A DNA stretch of 64,000 nucleotides. It comes from an uncultured Flavobacteriales bacterium. Lineage in GTDB: Bacteria; Bacteroidota; Bacteroidia; Flavobacteriales_D; Parvicellaceae. Within the stretch, counting starts at the first letter, position 1; every line of letters starts with the position of its first letter. The stretch spans positions 1,178,001-1,242,000 of the forward strand of contig CALSRM010000003.1 of assembly GCA_943788755.1 (NCBI GenBank), read 5' to 3'. Below are positions 8,859-19,046 of this stretch, in pieces. Under the pieces are notes generated by a model. That model was given only the letters and a program-made list of their open reading frames with translations, was not told the DNA's origin and made no database searches. The translations under genes and the position numbers were made by a program.

Positions 8859-9759
8859 AAAATATCACATACCTGTTTTGTTGAAGCCTTCCGTGGATGA
8901 GTTGGTTCAAGATGTTGGCGGAATCTACGTCGATGTTACTTATGGAGGTGGCGGGCATTCTGCCGAGATTTTATCAAGATTATCTGGTAGTGGCGCTTTA
9001 GTGGCGTTTGATCAGGATTTAGATGCTGAAGCGAATTTATCTGCAGATTCTAGATTAAGTTTTGTTCGTCAGAATTTCTCTTTTTATCAAAATTATTTAA
9101 GGGCTCTAGACAAGTTGCCAGTTGACGGTGTTTTGGCTGATTTGGGGGTTTCTTCTCATCAATTCGATGTGGCTGAACGGGGTTTTTCTTTCAGGTTTGA
9201 TGCCGGATTGGACATGCGGATGAATCGTGATACGGACTTGACGGCGTTTGATGTTGTTATGAATTATGATGAAGATGATTTGCTGAGAGTGTTCAGAGAA
9301 TATGGGGAGTTGAAGAATGCTTATTCAATTGCTTCTCGAATTGTTTATAGAAGGAAAGATGAAGTGATTGATACAATTGAGAAGTTGAAGTCAGTTCTAG
9401 AGAGTCTTGCGCCGAGAGGTAAATTTAATACGTTTTACGCAAAAGTTTTTCAGGCGCTTCGAATTGAAGTGAATGATGAAATGGGTGCTTTACGGGAGTT
9501 CTTAGAGAAATCTACTGATGTGCTAAAAGAGGGTGGTCGCTTGGTGGTCATTACCTATCATTCTTTGGAGGATCGGATGGTGAAGAATTTTATTAAGTCT
9601 GGGAATATAGTAGGGAAATTGGATAAGGATTTTTATGGAAATGTAAATCGACCGTTTCGAGAAATTAATAGAAAGCCGATTGTTCCAAGCGAGGAAGAGG
9701 TTGAGTTGAATAATAGGGCTCGAAGTGCAAAAATGAGAATAGCTGAAAAAATAGGATAA
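8842..9759 (+). CDS. rsmH: 16S rRNA (cytosine-1402-N4) methyltransferase
   Basis: Methylates N4 of C1402 in 16S rRNA; formerly mraW. The 305-residue protein opens with the family stretch YHIPVLLKPSVDEL, then the SAM-binding loop VDVTYGGGGHSAEIL near residues 31-45, the LGVSSHQFD motif near 97-105, the GFSFR..LDMRMN block, and a C-terminal RxxNRRA-like end (ELNNRARSAKMRIAEK). It overlaps mraZ and is directly followed by the ftsL GTG start, with no gap. Confidence 0.96.
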   Translation: MLVENKKYHIPVLLKPSVDELVQDVGGIYVDVTYGGGGHSAEILSRLSGSGALVAFDQDLDAEANLSADSRLSFVRQNFSFYQNYLRALDKLPVDGVLADLGVSSHQFDVAERGFSFRFDAGLDMRMNRDTDLTAFDVVMNYDEDDLLRVFREYGELKNAYSIASRIVYRRKDEVIDTIEKLKSVLESLAPRGKFNTFYAKVFQALRIEVNDEMGALREFLEKSTDVLKEGGRLVVITYHSLEDRMVKNFIKSGNIVGKLDKDFYGNVNRPFREINRKPIVPSEEEVELNNRARSAKMRIAEKIG

Positions 9760-10146
9760 GTGAGGAATAAAGCCGGAAATAATAAAGAGGGTATGGTTAA
9801 GAAAAAGAGAGTGTCTCTTCCTCTTAAGGGTCTTGTCTCTGGAGATATGTTTTCCAAAGGTGTGGTGACAAAAAACCTTTCTTTCCTGCTGTTTATTGCT
9901 TTGTTGATGTTGATGTATATCGGGTATGGATACTATGTTGATAATACGGTAAGAAAAGTGGTTAAGGAAGAGCGAATAGAGGGTGATTTGTATTCCGAGT
10001 TACAATCATTAATGGAGGTGTATGATCAGGAAAGTTTACGGAGTAAGGTCGCTAATGAGGTCACGGTTTCAAGTTTATTTGAGACCAAAGATCCTCCAAG
10101 AGTAGTGCTGGTAGAAAATAATTTTTATAACGAAAGTGCAGAATAA
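9760..10146 (+). CDS. ftsL: FtsL-like divisome membrane protein
   Basis: A 128-residue bitopic membrane protein in the position always held by ftsL in dcw clusters, between rsmH and ftsI. It has a basic cytoplasmic N-terminus, one hydrophobic helix (LSFLLFIALLMLMYIGYGYY, about residues 39-58) and a periplasmic part with a heptad-like pattern, as expected for a protein that pairs with a DivIC/FtsB partner. Sequence conservation in this family is low, so position and topology carry the call. The start GTG 9760 follows the rsmH stop directly. The 3-prime end overlaps the ftsI start by 11 bases. Confidence 0.85.
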   Translation: MRNKAGNNKEGMVKKKRVSLPLKGLVSGDMFSKGVVTKNLSFLLFIALLMLMYIGYGYYVDNTVRKVVKEERIEGDLYSELQSLMEVYDQESLRSKVANEVTVSSLFETKDPPRVVLVENNFYNESAE

Positions 10147-12234
10147 GAAAGAGTCCATAGTGAGAGTTTATCTCGTGTACATAGCGATGCTACTGTTTGC
10201 TATATTGGTTGTGGTGCAGATCATACGCGTTCAGTTTGTTGAGGGTGTAGAATTGAAGCATGAGGCAGAGACAATGACTTTGTCAATGCGAACAATAGAA
10301 GCTCCGCGAGGCAATATTTATGCTGATAATGATCGTAAGACTTCGTTGGCGTTGTCTGTTCCTCGGTATAGAGTTTATATGGATCTTAATGACTGTAGGG
10401 AACCTTGATTTCGAAGCAGGTGTTGGCGCGTTGTCTGATAGTTTAGCTAGTTTGTTTAATACAAAAACAGCTTCTCAGTGGGAGATGGAGCTTCGAGACA
10501 AGAAGTATGTAGATAGTAGTCAGTATCATTTCATCAAATCCAGAATTCGTAATGAGCAATTAGTTCGGCTAAGGGAGTTTCCAATTTTTAAATTAGGAAA
10601 ATACCGAGGAGGGTATATAGAGACAAGTGAAAATAAAAGAGTAAAGCCATACGAAATATTGGCTTCAAGGACTATTGGGAGAGTTAAAGAAGTGAAGAGG
10701 TGAAGATTCCGTATATGTAGGATTAGAGGGGTCGTTTAATGAGTATTTAAGAGGTGTTGATGGTGAGATGTTGATGAAGAAAATTGAGGGTAGCTTATGG
10801 AAACCGATTCAAAGTGATTATTCTCAAGAGCCCGTTCCAGGGATGGATGTATATACTTCTATAGATATTGATTTACAAGATGTGGCAGAGCGAGCTCTTT
10901 TGAAACAAATGAAAAATCAAGATGCTTTAAATGGTTGTGTTGTGTTGATGGAGGTTGAAACCGGTTACGTTAAAGCAATTGCAAACATTACGCAGGATAC
11001 TGCAAAGGGAACTTTTAATGAAGCAAGAAATTTAGCTGTGTGGCAAGCTTCTGAACCTGGGTCGACATTTAAGTTGGCTTCTTTAATGGTAGCTCTGGAT
11101 GATGGGAAAGTTCGGATAACGGATAGTGTGAACATTAAATACAGGTACCCATATTTCGATCGGGTTTTACGCGATGATCACGCTATTCCGGGTAAATATA
11201 CAGTCCAGTATGCTTTTGAGAAATCGTCTAATGTTATTTCTCAAATCATATACGATGCCTATCGCTCAAACCCTCAAGAATATGTGGATGGATTGAAAGA
11301 TATAGGTCTTCATAAAAAATTGGGAGTAGATATAAAAGGAGAAACTAGTCCATATATTAAAGATGCAAATGATTCAACTTTTTGGGGAGCTTCTCATGCT
11401 TGGATGGCAATTGGTTATGAAGTTTTGTTAACCCCTTTGCAGATGTTGTCTCTTTATAATGCCGTAGCAAATGATGGAAAAATGATGAAGCCTCAGTTTG
11501 TCAAAGAGGTGCGAAGTGGCGATGAGGTTGTTGAAGTTTTTAGTCCGATTGTATTAAATGAACAGGTGTGTTCTCCTGAAACAAACAAAATATTAAAAGG
11601 TTTGTTGGAGGGGGTTGTTGAGCGAGGAACAGCTAAAAACATTCGAGCTAGAGGTTTTAAGATAGCTGGCAAAACAGGTACTGCAAAAATTGCTAAGAAC
11701 GGTGGTTATGGGAAGAAATATCAAGCTTCTTTTTGTGGGTATTTCCCTGCTGACAATCCTAAATATTCATGCATAGTTGTTATTCAAGGTCCGACAAATC
11801 AAATATATGGTTCTGTAGTGTCCGGTACTGTTTTTAAGGAGATTGCGGATAAAGTTTACGCGGGTAGCTTGGAGAATTCAAAGGAGCCGGAATTAGTTTT
11901 AGATGAGATGAATTATCCGTATTCGAAGCATGGAAGTAAAAGCGAAACTAAAGCAGTAATGGGAAAGATGAGAGTTGAGATGCATGATGGAGCAGCGGAT
12001 TCTGATTGGGTGGTGACCAAAACCCATTTAGATAATGTGGTTTTACAAAACAGAATTATTAAAAAAGGTCAAATGCCAAATGTTATGGGAATGGGCTTGC
12101 AAGATGCTTTGTATTTATTGGAGTCACAAGGCTTAACAGTGAGAATAAACGGTAGTGGGATTGTTAAGAATCAATCGGTTATTCCTGGGAGCGAAATTTT
12201 TAAAAGACAATTAGTAACAATTGAATTGATATAA
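10136..12234 (+). CDS. ftsI: Septal peptidoglycan transpeptidase FtsI (PBP3) with PASTA domain, frameshifted
   Basis: Class B penicillin-binding protein that crosslinks septal peptidoglycan. A single N-terminal membrane helix (VYLVYIAMLLFAILVVV) is followed by the dimerisation/pedestal domain and the transpeptidase domain with all three motifs: SxxK in EPGSTFKLAS near 11050-11080, SxN in KSSNVIS near 11225, and KTG in GKTGTAK near 11670. One PASTA domain ends the protein (MPNVMGMGLQDALYLLESQGL). Two frameshifts interrupt the pedestal domain, near 10385-10405 (after VYMDLNDC) and near 10695-10710 (after IGRVKE). The downstream frame rejoins as DSVYVGLEGSFNEYLRGVDGE. An essential gene broken twice points to sequence error. 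Start is GTG 10136, within ftsL. Confidence 0.9.
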
Positions 12235-13697
12235 TGAAACTGCTGAAAGAGATAATATATGGGGTTGGAATTGTAGATGTAAAAGGGACTACAAATATTG
12301 CTGTTGAACATGTTGCCTGTGATTCTAGAAAAGTGGTTTCATATACAATGTTTGTTGCGTTGCGAGGAACGCAGGTTGATGGTCATGATTATATCAGTAA
12401 GGCGATAAAGGAAGGTGCGTTAAGTATTGTTTGTGAGGAATTTCCTGAGGAAATTGATGAAAATGTAACGTACATAAAGGTGGATGATTCAGCTCAAGCG
12501 CTTGGTGTTGTTGCTGCAAATTTTTATGAGAATCCTTCAGATAAATTAAAGTTAATTGGAGTTACAGGAACCAACGGAAAAACGACATCTGTAACACTTA
12601 TGTATGACCTTTTTAGGATGTTAGGATATAAGGTTGGTTTAATTTCAACAGTCGTTAATAAAATTCATACAGAAAAAGTTGATTCTACGCATACCACACC
12701 AAATGCACTTGACTTAAACGAGCTACTAAGTCGCATGGTGCAGAAGGGGTGTTTGTATTGTTTTATGGAGGTAAGTTCACATGCTGTTGATCAAAAGAGA
12801 ATTGCAGGTGTCAATTTTGCAGGAGGTGTATTTACAAATATTACGCATGACCATTTAGATTATCACAAAACGTTCGACAACTATTTAGTTGCTAAAAAAA
12901 CATTTTTTGATGCTCTTCCAAAGAGAGCTTTTGTTCTTGTCAATGTAGATCAAGAGCATGGTGATACAATGGTTCATGATACGCGGGCGAAAGTTCATAC
13001 TTACGGGATTAATTCAGTTGCTGATTTTAAAGCAAAAATTATAGATAATCGCTTTGATGGGCTTCAATTGGATATAGGAGGAAAGGAGTTATACACAAAA
13101 TTGATCGGTGGCTTCAATGCTTACAATGCTTTAGTAGCGTATGCAGTTGGTGTATTATTAGGCGAAGATGATTTGTCTGTTTTGGCAACTCTAAGTAATC
13201 TCAATCCGCCAGAAGGAAGGTTTCAACATATCTCTTCTCAGTCGGGAATAACTGCAATAGTGGATTATGCGCATACTCCTGATGCGTTGGAAAATGTTCT
13301 AAAAACGATCAAAGATATTCGAGTTGGAAATGAAATGGTAATCACTGTAGTTGGTTGTGGTGGAGATAGGGATGTTGCAAAAAGACCTTTGATGGCAGCG
13401 ATTGCTTGCAAATTGAGTGACCAAGTGATATTTACTTCAGACAATCCACGAAGTGAAGATCCAGAAAAAATCATTGAAGATATGAGGGTTGGGGTTCCAC
13501 CTGAGCATTATAAAAAAACACTCGCTATTACGGATAGAAAAGAGGCTATTAAAACAGCTTGCAGTATGGGGCATGCTGGCGATATTCTTTTAGTAGCGGG
13601 TAAAGGTCATGAGAAATACCAGATTGTTAAGGAGGAAACTTTGCCTTTTGATGATATGGAAACTTTAGTAGAAACGTTTAAAATATTAAGTAAATAA
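12234..13697 (+). CDS. murE: UDP-MurNAc-tripeptide synthetase (meso-DAP adding)
   Basis: Adds the third amino acid to UDP-MurNAc-L-Ala-D-Glu. The 487-residue protein has the P-loop TGTNGKT at 111-117 and, near residue 403, the DNPR motif ([10 protein letters not shown]) that selects meso-diaminopimelate over lysine. The wall should therefore be of the meso-DAP type. The ATG shares its A with the ftsI stop (TAATG), and the stop shares a base with the mraY start, so ftsI, murE and mraY are translationally coupled. Confidence 0.97.
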   Translation: MKLLKEIIYGVGIVDVKGTTNIAVEHVACDSRKVVSYTMFVALRGTQVDGHDYISKAIKEGALSIVCEEFPEEIDENVTYIKVDDSAQALGVVAANFYENPSDKLKLIGVTGTNGKTTSVTLMYDLFRMLGYKVGLISTVVNKIHTEKVDSTHTTPNALDLNELLSRMVQKGCLYCFMEVSSHAVDQKRIAGVNFAGGVFTNITHDHLDYHKTFDNYLVAKKTFFDALPKRAFVLVNVDQEHGDTMVHDTRAKVHTYGINSVADFKAKIIDNRFDGLQLDIGGKELYTKLIGGFNAYNALVAYAVGVLLGEDDLSVLATLSNLNPPEGRFQHISSQSGITAIVDYAHTPDALENVLKTIKDIRVGNEMVITVVGCGGDRDVAKRPLMAAIACKLSDQVIFTSDNPRSEDPEKIIEDMRVGVPPEHYKKTLAITDRKEAIKTACSMGHAGDILLVAGKGHEKYQIVKEETLPFDDMETLVETFKILSK

Positions 13698-14926
13698 TGT
13701 TATATCACTTATTCGAAGGTTTAGATTTTCCCGGTGCTGGTTTATTCAGTTACATCTCTTTTAGAGCAGGAATGGCATTGTTGGTGTCGTTGATTATATC
13801 CATGATGTTTGGAGGGAAGCTAATAGCAATGCTGCAAAGAAAACAAGTTGGTGAGTCTATTCGCGATCTAGGCCTGGAAGGTCAAAGTGAAAAAGCAGGA
13901 ACCCCAACGATGGGTGGGTTAATTATTCTTGGAGCAATTTTAATTCCAACGCTTCTTTTTGCTGAACTTGATAATATTTACACATTAACAATGGTGCTGG
14001 CTACCGTTTGGTTAGGTTTTATTGGTTTTATAGATGATTACATTAAAGTTTTTAAGAAGAATAAAGCTGGATTAGCTGGGAAGTTTAAAGTTATCGGGCA
14101 AGTTGGCGTTGGAATTATTGTAGGGTCATTGCTTTATTTTAGTGAAGATGTGGTGGTGATGGAAAAAGTCATTGATAGCGAAAAATCAGAATCTTTAGAG
14201 TTCAATCAACAGGCGGAATGTGATATCGATGGAGATGTGACTTATTATCACTGGGAAGAGAAAAAAGCTACAACTACCACTATCCCTTTCATCAAAAATA
14301 ATGAGTTCGACTACAAATGGTTTGGTTTAGGAAAGTACACCTGGTTGCTTTACATCTTCATTGTAATCATTATTGTTGTTAATGTTTCAAATGGAGCAAA
14401 TCTAACAGATGGGATTGATGGTTTAGCAACCGGTACTTCAGCAATAATTGGAGTAACACTAGCCATATTTGCATACCTGTCAGGTAATGCAATATTCGCA
14501 GATTATCTAAATATAATGTATATCCCAAATTCGGGAGAACTTGTAATTTTTATCAGTGCTTTTATTGGAGCGTGTATTGGGTTTCTTTGGTACAATTCCT
14601 ACCCTGCAAAAGTTTTTATGGGCGATACAGGTAGTTTGGCTCTAGGTGGTATTATAGCAACATTTGCTATTGCTATTCGAAAAGAATTATTGATTCCAAT
14701 ATTCTGTGGAATCTTCTTAATAGAAAATTTATCGGTAATGATTCAGGTGGGTTGGTTCAAATACACTAAGAAAAGACATGGAGAAGGGAAGCGAGTTTTC
14801 CTAATGGCTCCATTACATCACCATTATCAGAAAAAAGGAATGCATGAGTCAAAAATTGTTGCGCGCTTTTGGATTATAGGGATCATGTTGGCGGCATTAT
14901 CAATTGTAACGCTCAAGCTGAGATAG
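13697..14926 (+). CDS. mraY: Phospho-MurNAc-pentapeptide transferase MraY
   Basis: Polytopic inner-membrane enzyme that makes lipid I from UDP-MurNAc-pentapeptide and undecaprenyl phosphate. Visible family motifs are [20 protein letters not shown] (catalytic Asp pair, near residues 110-118), [28 protein letters not shown] near residue 311 and the His-rich [11 protein letters not shown]. At 409 residues it is longer than the Escherichia coli enzyme because of a soluble loop (roughly residues 152-200) between membrane helices, common in Bacteroidota MraY. Intact. Confidence 0.97.
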   Translation: MLYHLFEGLDFPGAGLFSYISFRAGMALLVSLIISMMFGGKLIAMLQRKQVGESIRDLGLEGQSEKAGTPTMGGLIILGAILIPTLLFAELDNIYTLTMVLATVWLGFIGFIDDYIKVFKKNKAGLAGKFKVIGQVGVGIIVGSLLYFSEDVVVMEKVIDSEKSESLEFNQQAECDIDGDVTYYHWEEKKATTTTIPFIKNNEFDYKWFGLGKYTWLLYIFIVIIIVVNVSNGANLTDGIDGLATGTSAIIGVTLAIFAYLSGNAIFADYLNIMYIPNSGELVIFISAFIGACIGFLWYNSYPAKVFMGDTGSLALGGIIATFAIAIRKELLIPIFCGIFLIENLSVMIQVGWFKYTKKRHGEGKRVFLMAPLHHHYQKKGMHESKIVARFWIIGIMLAALSIVTLKLR

Positions 14927-16269
14927 TGAATGGAGGTGGGAAAATAGTAGTTCTCGGAGCAGGAGAGAGTGGCGTCGGTACAGCGATTTTAGCCCAACAA
15001 AAAGGGTTTAAGGTTTTTGTTTCTGACAAAGGAGAAATTAAGGAGGAGTACAAAAAAGTTCTTTTACATAATGAAATCGATTGGGAAGAGGGTAGTCATA
15101 CACTTTCCAGAATAATGGATGCAGATGAGGTGGTAAAAAGTCCCGGTATTCCAGATACGATTCAGTTAATTATAGGCCTTAAAGAAAAAGGTGTTTCTGT
15201 AGTTTCTGAAATTGAGTTTGCGGCCAGATATACTGACGCAAAATTGATTTGTATTACTGGAAGTAATGGGAAAACTACTACAACTTTAATGACATATCAT
15301 ATCATGTCTAATGCAGGCTTGAATGTAGCTGTTGCAGGAAATATTGGTGAAAGTTTTGCAAAACTCGTAGCTGATAATAAGCATGATTATTATGTGCTAG
15401 AATTAAGCAGCTTCCAATTGGATGGGATGTTCAACTTCAAAGCAAATATTGCAATGCTGTTAAATATTACTCCTGATCACCTCGATCGATATGATAACGA
15501 CATGCAGAAGTATGTTGAAAGCAAATTAAGAATCCTTCAAAATCAGACAGAAGAAGATGTTCTCATCTACAATGCAGATGATGAAGTGATTGTAAAAGAA
15601 TTGCAAAAAAGAAAAATCAAGGCTCGAATGCTTCCTTTTTCAATGGAACGGAAAGTATCGGAAGGAGCTTATATAGTAAACGAACAACTAAGCATAAATA
15701 TAAACAACAAACAAACAACTATGAGTATACACGAACTAGCACAACAGGGTAAGCATAATGCTTACAATTCTATGGCTTCAGGTATTGCAGGGAAAGTACT
15801 TGAAATTAGAAAAGAGATTATTAGGGACAGTTTATCTGACTTTCAAAATGTAGAGCACCGGCTTGAGTTTGTTGCAGAGGTCCACGGAATTGAGTTTATC
15901 AATGACTCAAAAGCAACCAATGTAAATTCTACATGGTATGCTTTAGAGAGCATGCAGAAACCAACTATTTGGATTGCAGGTGGTGTTGATAAAGGGAATG
16001 ATTATGAATTCTTATCAGGACTGGTAAAGCAAAAGGTAGTAGGAATGGTTTGCCTTGGAAAAGACAATTCAAAATTACACAATGCTTTTGATGGGATTGT
16101 TGATGAAATCTGGGATGCGTCGAATGCAAATGAAGCAGTAAGACTTGCCTATCGTTTAGCGAAAAAAGGATACGCAGTATTGCTGTCTCCAGCTTGCGCT
16201 AGTTTCGATTTGTTCGAGAATTACGAGGAAAGAGGTAACTCTTTTAAGAAAGCGGTAAGGTCTTTATAA
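14926..16269 (+). CDS. murD: UDP-MurNAc-L-alanine:D-glutamate ligase
   Basis: Adds D-glutamate to UDP-MurNAc-L-Ala. I chose GTG 14926, which overlaps the mraY stop by one base (TAGTG) and gives 447 residues, the usual length; an in-frame TTG at 14869 would add 19 residues lying inside mraY. The N-terminal Rossmann-like GAGESGVG, the P-loop TGSNGKTTTT near 110, the NDSKAT block near 326 and the C-terminal SPACASFD...RGNSFK block near 420 are all present. The Lys of GGVDKGNDY (D-Glu binding in the E. coli enzyme) is kept. The C-terminal domain has a stand-alone copy immediately downstream. Confidence 0.96.
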   Translation: MNGGGKIVVLGAGESGVGTAILAQQKGFKVFVSDKGEIKEEYKKVLLHNEIDWEEGSHTLSRIMDADEVVKSPGIPDTIQLIIGLKEKGVSVVSEIEFAARYTDAKLICITGSNGKTTTTLMTYHIMSNAGLNVAVAGNIGESFAKLVADNKHDYYVLELSSFQLDGMFNFKANIAMLLNITPDHLDRYDNDMQKYVESKLRILQNQTEEDVLIYNADDEVIVKELQKRKIKARMLPFSMERKVSEGAYIVNEQLSININNKQTTMSIHELAQQGKHNAYNSMASGIAGKVLEIRKEIIRDSLSDFQNVEHRLEFVAEVHGIEFINDSKATNVNSTWYALESMQKPTIWIAGGVDKGNDYEFLSGLVKQKVVGMVCLGKDNSKLHNAFDGIVDEIWDASNANEAVRLAYRLAKKGYAVLLSPACASFDLFENYEERGNSFKKAVRSL

Positions 16270-16299
16270 GAAAGAAAAACATTAATAATTAATTTGATT

Positions 16300-16788
16300 A
16301 TGGAACAGAATAAAATTAAAAGTCTAAAAGCGCGAATGCTTGAAGCTAGAAAAAATAGTATAAATCTTTTTTCAGATATAGGGCATAGGTTAGAGTCTGT
16401 AGGTTTAAAAAATGGAGTAGAATGGATCAATGATTCAAAAGCCACTGATATAGACTCTTCTTACTATTCTTTAGAGTTAATGGAGAAACCTGTTATATGG
16501 ATAGTAGGAGCATCTGATGTTATACGTGATTATACAGTGTTTGATAAACTGGTGCGATACAAAGTAAAAAAAGTCATTTGCTTTGGTTCTTACGAGACGC
16601 AAATAAAATATACGTTTGCTGGGATTACAGAAGGATATGCGCATAAAGAAACATTGGAAGATGCCGTGTCGACTGCAGCAGAGTGGTCTAAAGAAGGTGA
16701 TGTTGTGTTGTTCTCACCTGCTTGTTCTAGTTTTGATTTGTATGATGATTACAAACAAAGAGGAGAGCATTTCAAATCGTTGATTTAG
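16300..16788 (+). CDS. Stand-alone paralogue of the MurD C-terminal domain
   Basis: A 162-residue protein between murD and ftsW that matches only the last third of MurD (Mur ligase domain 3, the D-glutamate side). Shared with the neighbouring MurD are HRLE (near residue 29), WINDSKAT (near 42-49), KPVIWI, and SPACSSFDLYDDYKQRGEHFK (near 139-159). The UDP-MurNAc-binding domain and the P-loop domain are absent, so it cannot be a ligase alone. The MurD lysine in GGVDKGNDY is replaced (GASDVIRDY). I chose ATG 16300 over TTG 16294. It starts 30 bases after the murD stop and ends 15 bases before ftsW, so it is co-expressed. It is likely a duplication product; its role is unknown (glutamate sensing or modulation of MurD would be guesses). 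Confidence 0.85.
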   Translation: MEQNKIKSLKARMLEARKNSINLFSDIGHRLESVGLKNGVEWINDSKATDIDSSYYSLELMEKPVIWIVGASDVIRDYTVFDKLVRYKVKKVICFGSYETQIKYTFAGITEGYAHKETLEDAVSTAAEWSKEGDVVLFSPACSSFDLYDDYKQRGEHFKSLI

Positions 16789-16803
16789 AACATATAATCG
16801 CAA

Positions 16804-17934
16804 ATGCAATTATCAATCGATAAATATCTAAAAGGTGATAAGGCTATTTGGTCTATTATTATATTGTTGTCAATTATGTCTGCTATTATGGCCTATAGCG
16901 CTAGTGCAAATATGGCCTATAGGTTAACAGACGGAGATGCAATTCCTTTCTTTTTTAGGCATCTTGTTATGTTAGTGCTGGGTATTGTGACGATTATTTA
17001 TTTGCAACATTTTGAGTTTCGATATTTTTCCAGATTATCTCAGTTGGGTGTTTGGGTTGCTGCTGCTTTATTGCTTGTTACGTTAATTTTTGGTAGAAAT
17101 ATTAATTCTGCTCAAAGGTGGATTATGGGCTTTCAACCTTCTGATTTCGCTAAAATTATTTTGGTTATTTATGTTGCCAGAATGCTGGCTAAGAATAAAG
17201 GTAAAATCAAAAATTTTAAAGAAGGTTTGGTGCCGATTTTAATACCAATAGGTGGCATATGTCTCCTAATATTACCCGCTGATTTTTCTACTGCTGCTAT
17301 GTTATTGACTGTTTGCTTTGCCCTTTTGTTTGTTGGAGGGGTTGCAATAAAACATTTATTAGCTGTGTTAGGAGGTGCCATTGGATTGCTTATGTTGTTG
17401 ATCGCTTTAAACCATGTTGCGCCTGGTCTTCTTCCTAGAGTTAATACTTGGGAACAGCGGATATTGGGGTATAGTTCTGGTTCTGCAGACGAAAATTATC
17501 AAGCGCAAAGAGCGAAAATTGCTGTCGCAAATGGAGGTGTATGGGGGAATGGTCCCGGTAACGGAACTATTAAAAACGAATTATATTCCGCGCAGTCTGA
17601 TTTTGTTTATGCTTCAATTATTGAAGATTATGGGTCTCTTTTCGGTGGGTTAATAATGTTGTTACTCTACCTTATGTTTCTATTTCGGTCCATAAAAATA
17701 ATGACGAAAACGAGCAGCTCCTTTGGGGGGTATCTTGCCTTTGGCTTAAGTTTTCTGTTAGTGTTCCAAGCATTAATTAATATGGGGGTTGGTGTTAATC
17801 TTTTGCCTGTTACCGGTCAACCATTGCCATTAATTAGTATGGGGGGAACATCTATTTTATTTACCTGTGTTTCTATCGGGATAATATTAAATATAAGTCG
17901 AACAGTTTACAGAGAAGAGGAAACTGAAGGATGA
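16804..17934 (+). CDS. ftsW: Lipid II glycosyltransferase FtsW (SEDS family)
   Basis: SEDS-family membrane protein that polymerises septal glycan strands together with FtsI. The 376-residue protein shows about ten hydrophobic segments and the family signatures NSAQRWIMGFQPSDFAKI near residues 100-117, NYQAQRAKIAVANGGVWGNGPG near 232-253, and the C-terminal NLLPVTGQPLPLISMGGTS block. The catalytic Asp region of SEDS proteins is represented by AQSDFVYASIIEDYG. The stop overlaps the murG ATG by 4 bases (ATGA). Confidence 0.96.
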   Translation: MQLSIDKYLKGDKAIWSIIILLSIMSAIMAYSASANMAYRLTDGDAIPFFFRHLVMLVLGIVTIIYLQHFEFRYFSRLSQLGVWVAAALLLVTLIFGRNINSAQRWIMGFQPSDFAKIILVIYVARMLAKNKGKIKNFKEGLVPILIPIGGICLLILPADFSTAAMLLTVCFALLFVGGVAIKHLLAVLGGAIGLLMLLIALNHVAPGLLPRVNTWEQRILGYSSGSADENYQAQRAKIAVANGGVWGNGPGNGTIKNELYSAQSDFVYASIIEDYGSLFGGLIMLLLYLMFLFRSIKIMTKTSSSFGGYLAFGLSFLLVFQALINMGVGVNLLPVTGQPLPLISMGGTSILFTCVSIGIILNISRTVYREEETEG

Positions 17935-19031
17935 GTGAATTAAAAGTCATAATAAGTGGTGGTGGAACAGGGGGGCATATTTTTCCTGCTATCGCAATTG
18001 CCAATGCAATAAAGGCGGAGCATCCCAATGCTGCTATATTGTTTGTTGGGGCCAATGGAAAAATGGAAATGGAAAAAGTTCCTGCTGCTGGTTACTCAAT
18101 AAAAGGACTGGATGTTGTTGGTTTTCATAGAAAAAAGCTTTGGAAAAATTTCTCTTTTCCGTTCAAATTATTAAAAAGCTTAAAAGCAGCAAAGGCAATA
18201 GTGAAAGAATTTAAGCCCGACATAGCGATTGGTGTTGGGGGATATGCCAGCGGTCCATTGTTAAAAATGGCCGGTAGACAAGGTGTGCTTACATTATTAC
18301 AGGAGCAAAATTCTTATGCTGGAATTACAAATAAGCTTTTAGCTAAAAAAGCAAAAAAGATCTGTGTAGCATATGAAAATATGGAGAAGTTTTTTCCAAA
18401 AGAAAAAATAGTGATTACTGGAAACCCAGTGCGCAGTGATATTGTGTCAGTTGAAAATAAGCGGAGTGATGCTGTGGCTCATTTTGATTTGGATGCTAAC
18501 AAGAAAACAATATTAATAATTGGAGGAAGCCTTGGTGCACGAACTATTAATAACAGTATTAAAAATAAATTGCAGGAACTTGAAGAAAGTGGTCATCAAT
18601 TGCTCTGGCAGACGGGTAAAATTTACATTGATGAAATAGAGAAAGCTACTGCTTCATCTAGCAAAAATATCAAGCCAATGGCGTTTATTAGCCGTATGGA
18701 TTTAGCTTATGCAGCTGCAGATGTTGTAATTAGCCGAGCTGGAGCACTTTCTGTAAGTGAGCTGTGTTTAGTTAAAAAACCAGTGATACTAGTGCCTTCG
18801 CCTAATGTTGCGGAAGATCATCAGACAATGAATGCAATGTCGCTTGTTAATAAAAAGGCTGCAGTGCTTGTAAAAGATGTCGATGCACCTAATATTTTAG
18901 TAGAAACTGTATTGTCTTTGCTCGGTAACAAGGAAGAAATGATAGAATTATCGAATCAAATTTCTGTATTAGGGAAACCAAATGCAGCAATTGATATTAA
19001 AAATGAAGTAATGAAGTTGGTTGGTAAATAA
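17931..19031 (+). CDS. murG: UDP-GlcNAc:lipid I N-acetylglucosaminyltransferase MurG
   Basis: Peripheral membrane GT-B enzyme that converts lipid I to lipid II. The N-terminal loop SGGGTGGHIFPA at 9-20 and the second glycine loop GVGGYASGP near 101-109 bind the diphosphate of lipid I. The donor site shows GGSLGARTIN near 199, ISRAGALSVSEL near 266 and the PNVAEDHQTMNA block. At 366 residues the length is standard. It overlaps ftsW by 4 bases and precedes murC by 15 bases. Confidence 0.97.
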   Translation: MSELKVIISGGGTGGHIFPAIAIANAIKAEHPNAAILFVGANGKMEMEKVPAAGYSIKGLDVVGFHRKKLWKNFSFPFKLLKSLKAAKAIVKEFKPDIAIGVGGYASGPLLKMAGRQGVLTLLQEQNSYAGITNKLLAKKAKKICVAYENMEKFFPKEKIVITGNPVRSDIVSVENKRSDAVAHFDLDANKKTILIIGGSLGARTINNSIKNKLQELEESGHQLLWQTGKIYIDEIEKATASSSKNIKPMAFISRMDLAYAAADVVISRAGALSVSELCLVKKPVILVPSPNVAEDHQTMNAMSLVNKKAAVLVKDVDAPNILVETVLSLLGNKEEMIELSNQISVLGKPNAAIDIKNEVMKLVGK

Positions 19032-19046
19032 TACCAATCGTAAGTA

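Noticed and set aside
10385-10410. Programmed ribosomal frameshifting in ftsI
   Set aside because: No slippery sequence with a following pseudoknot or Shine-Dalgarno-like stimulator is evident, and similar breaks occur in many unrelated genes of the window.
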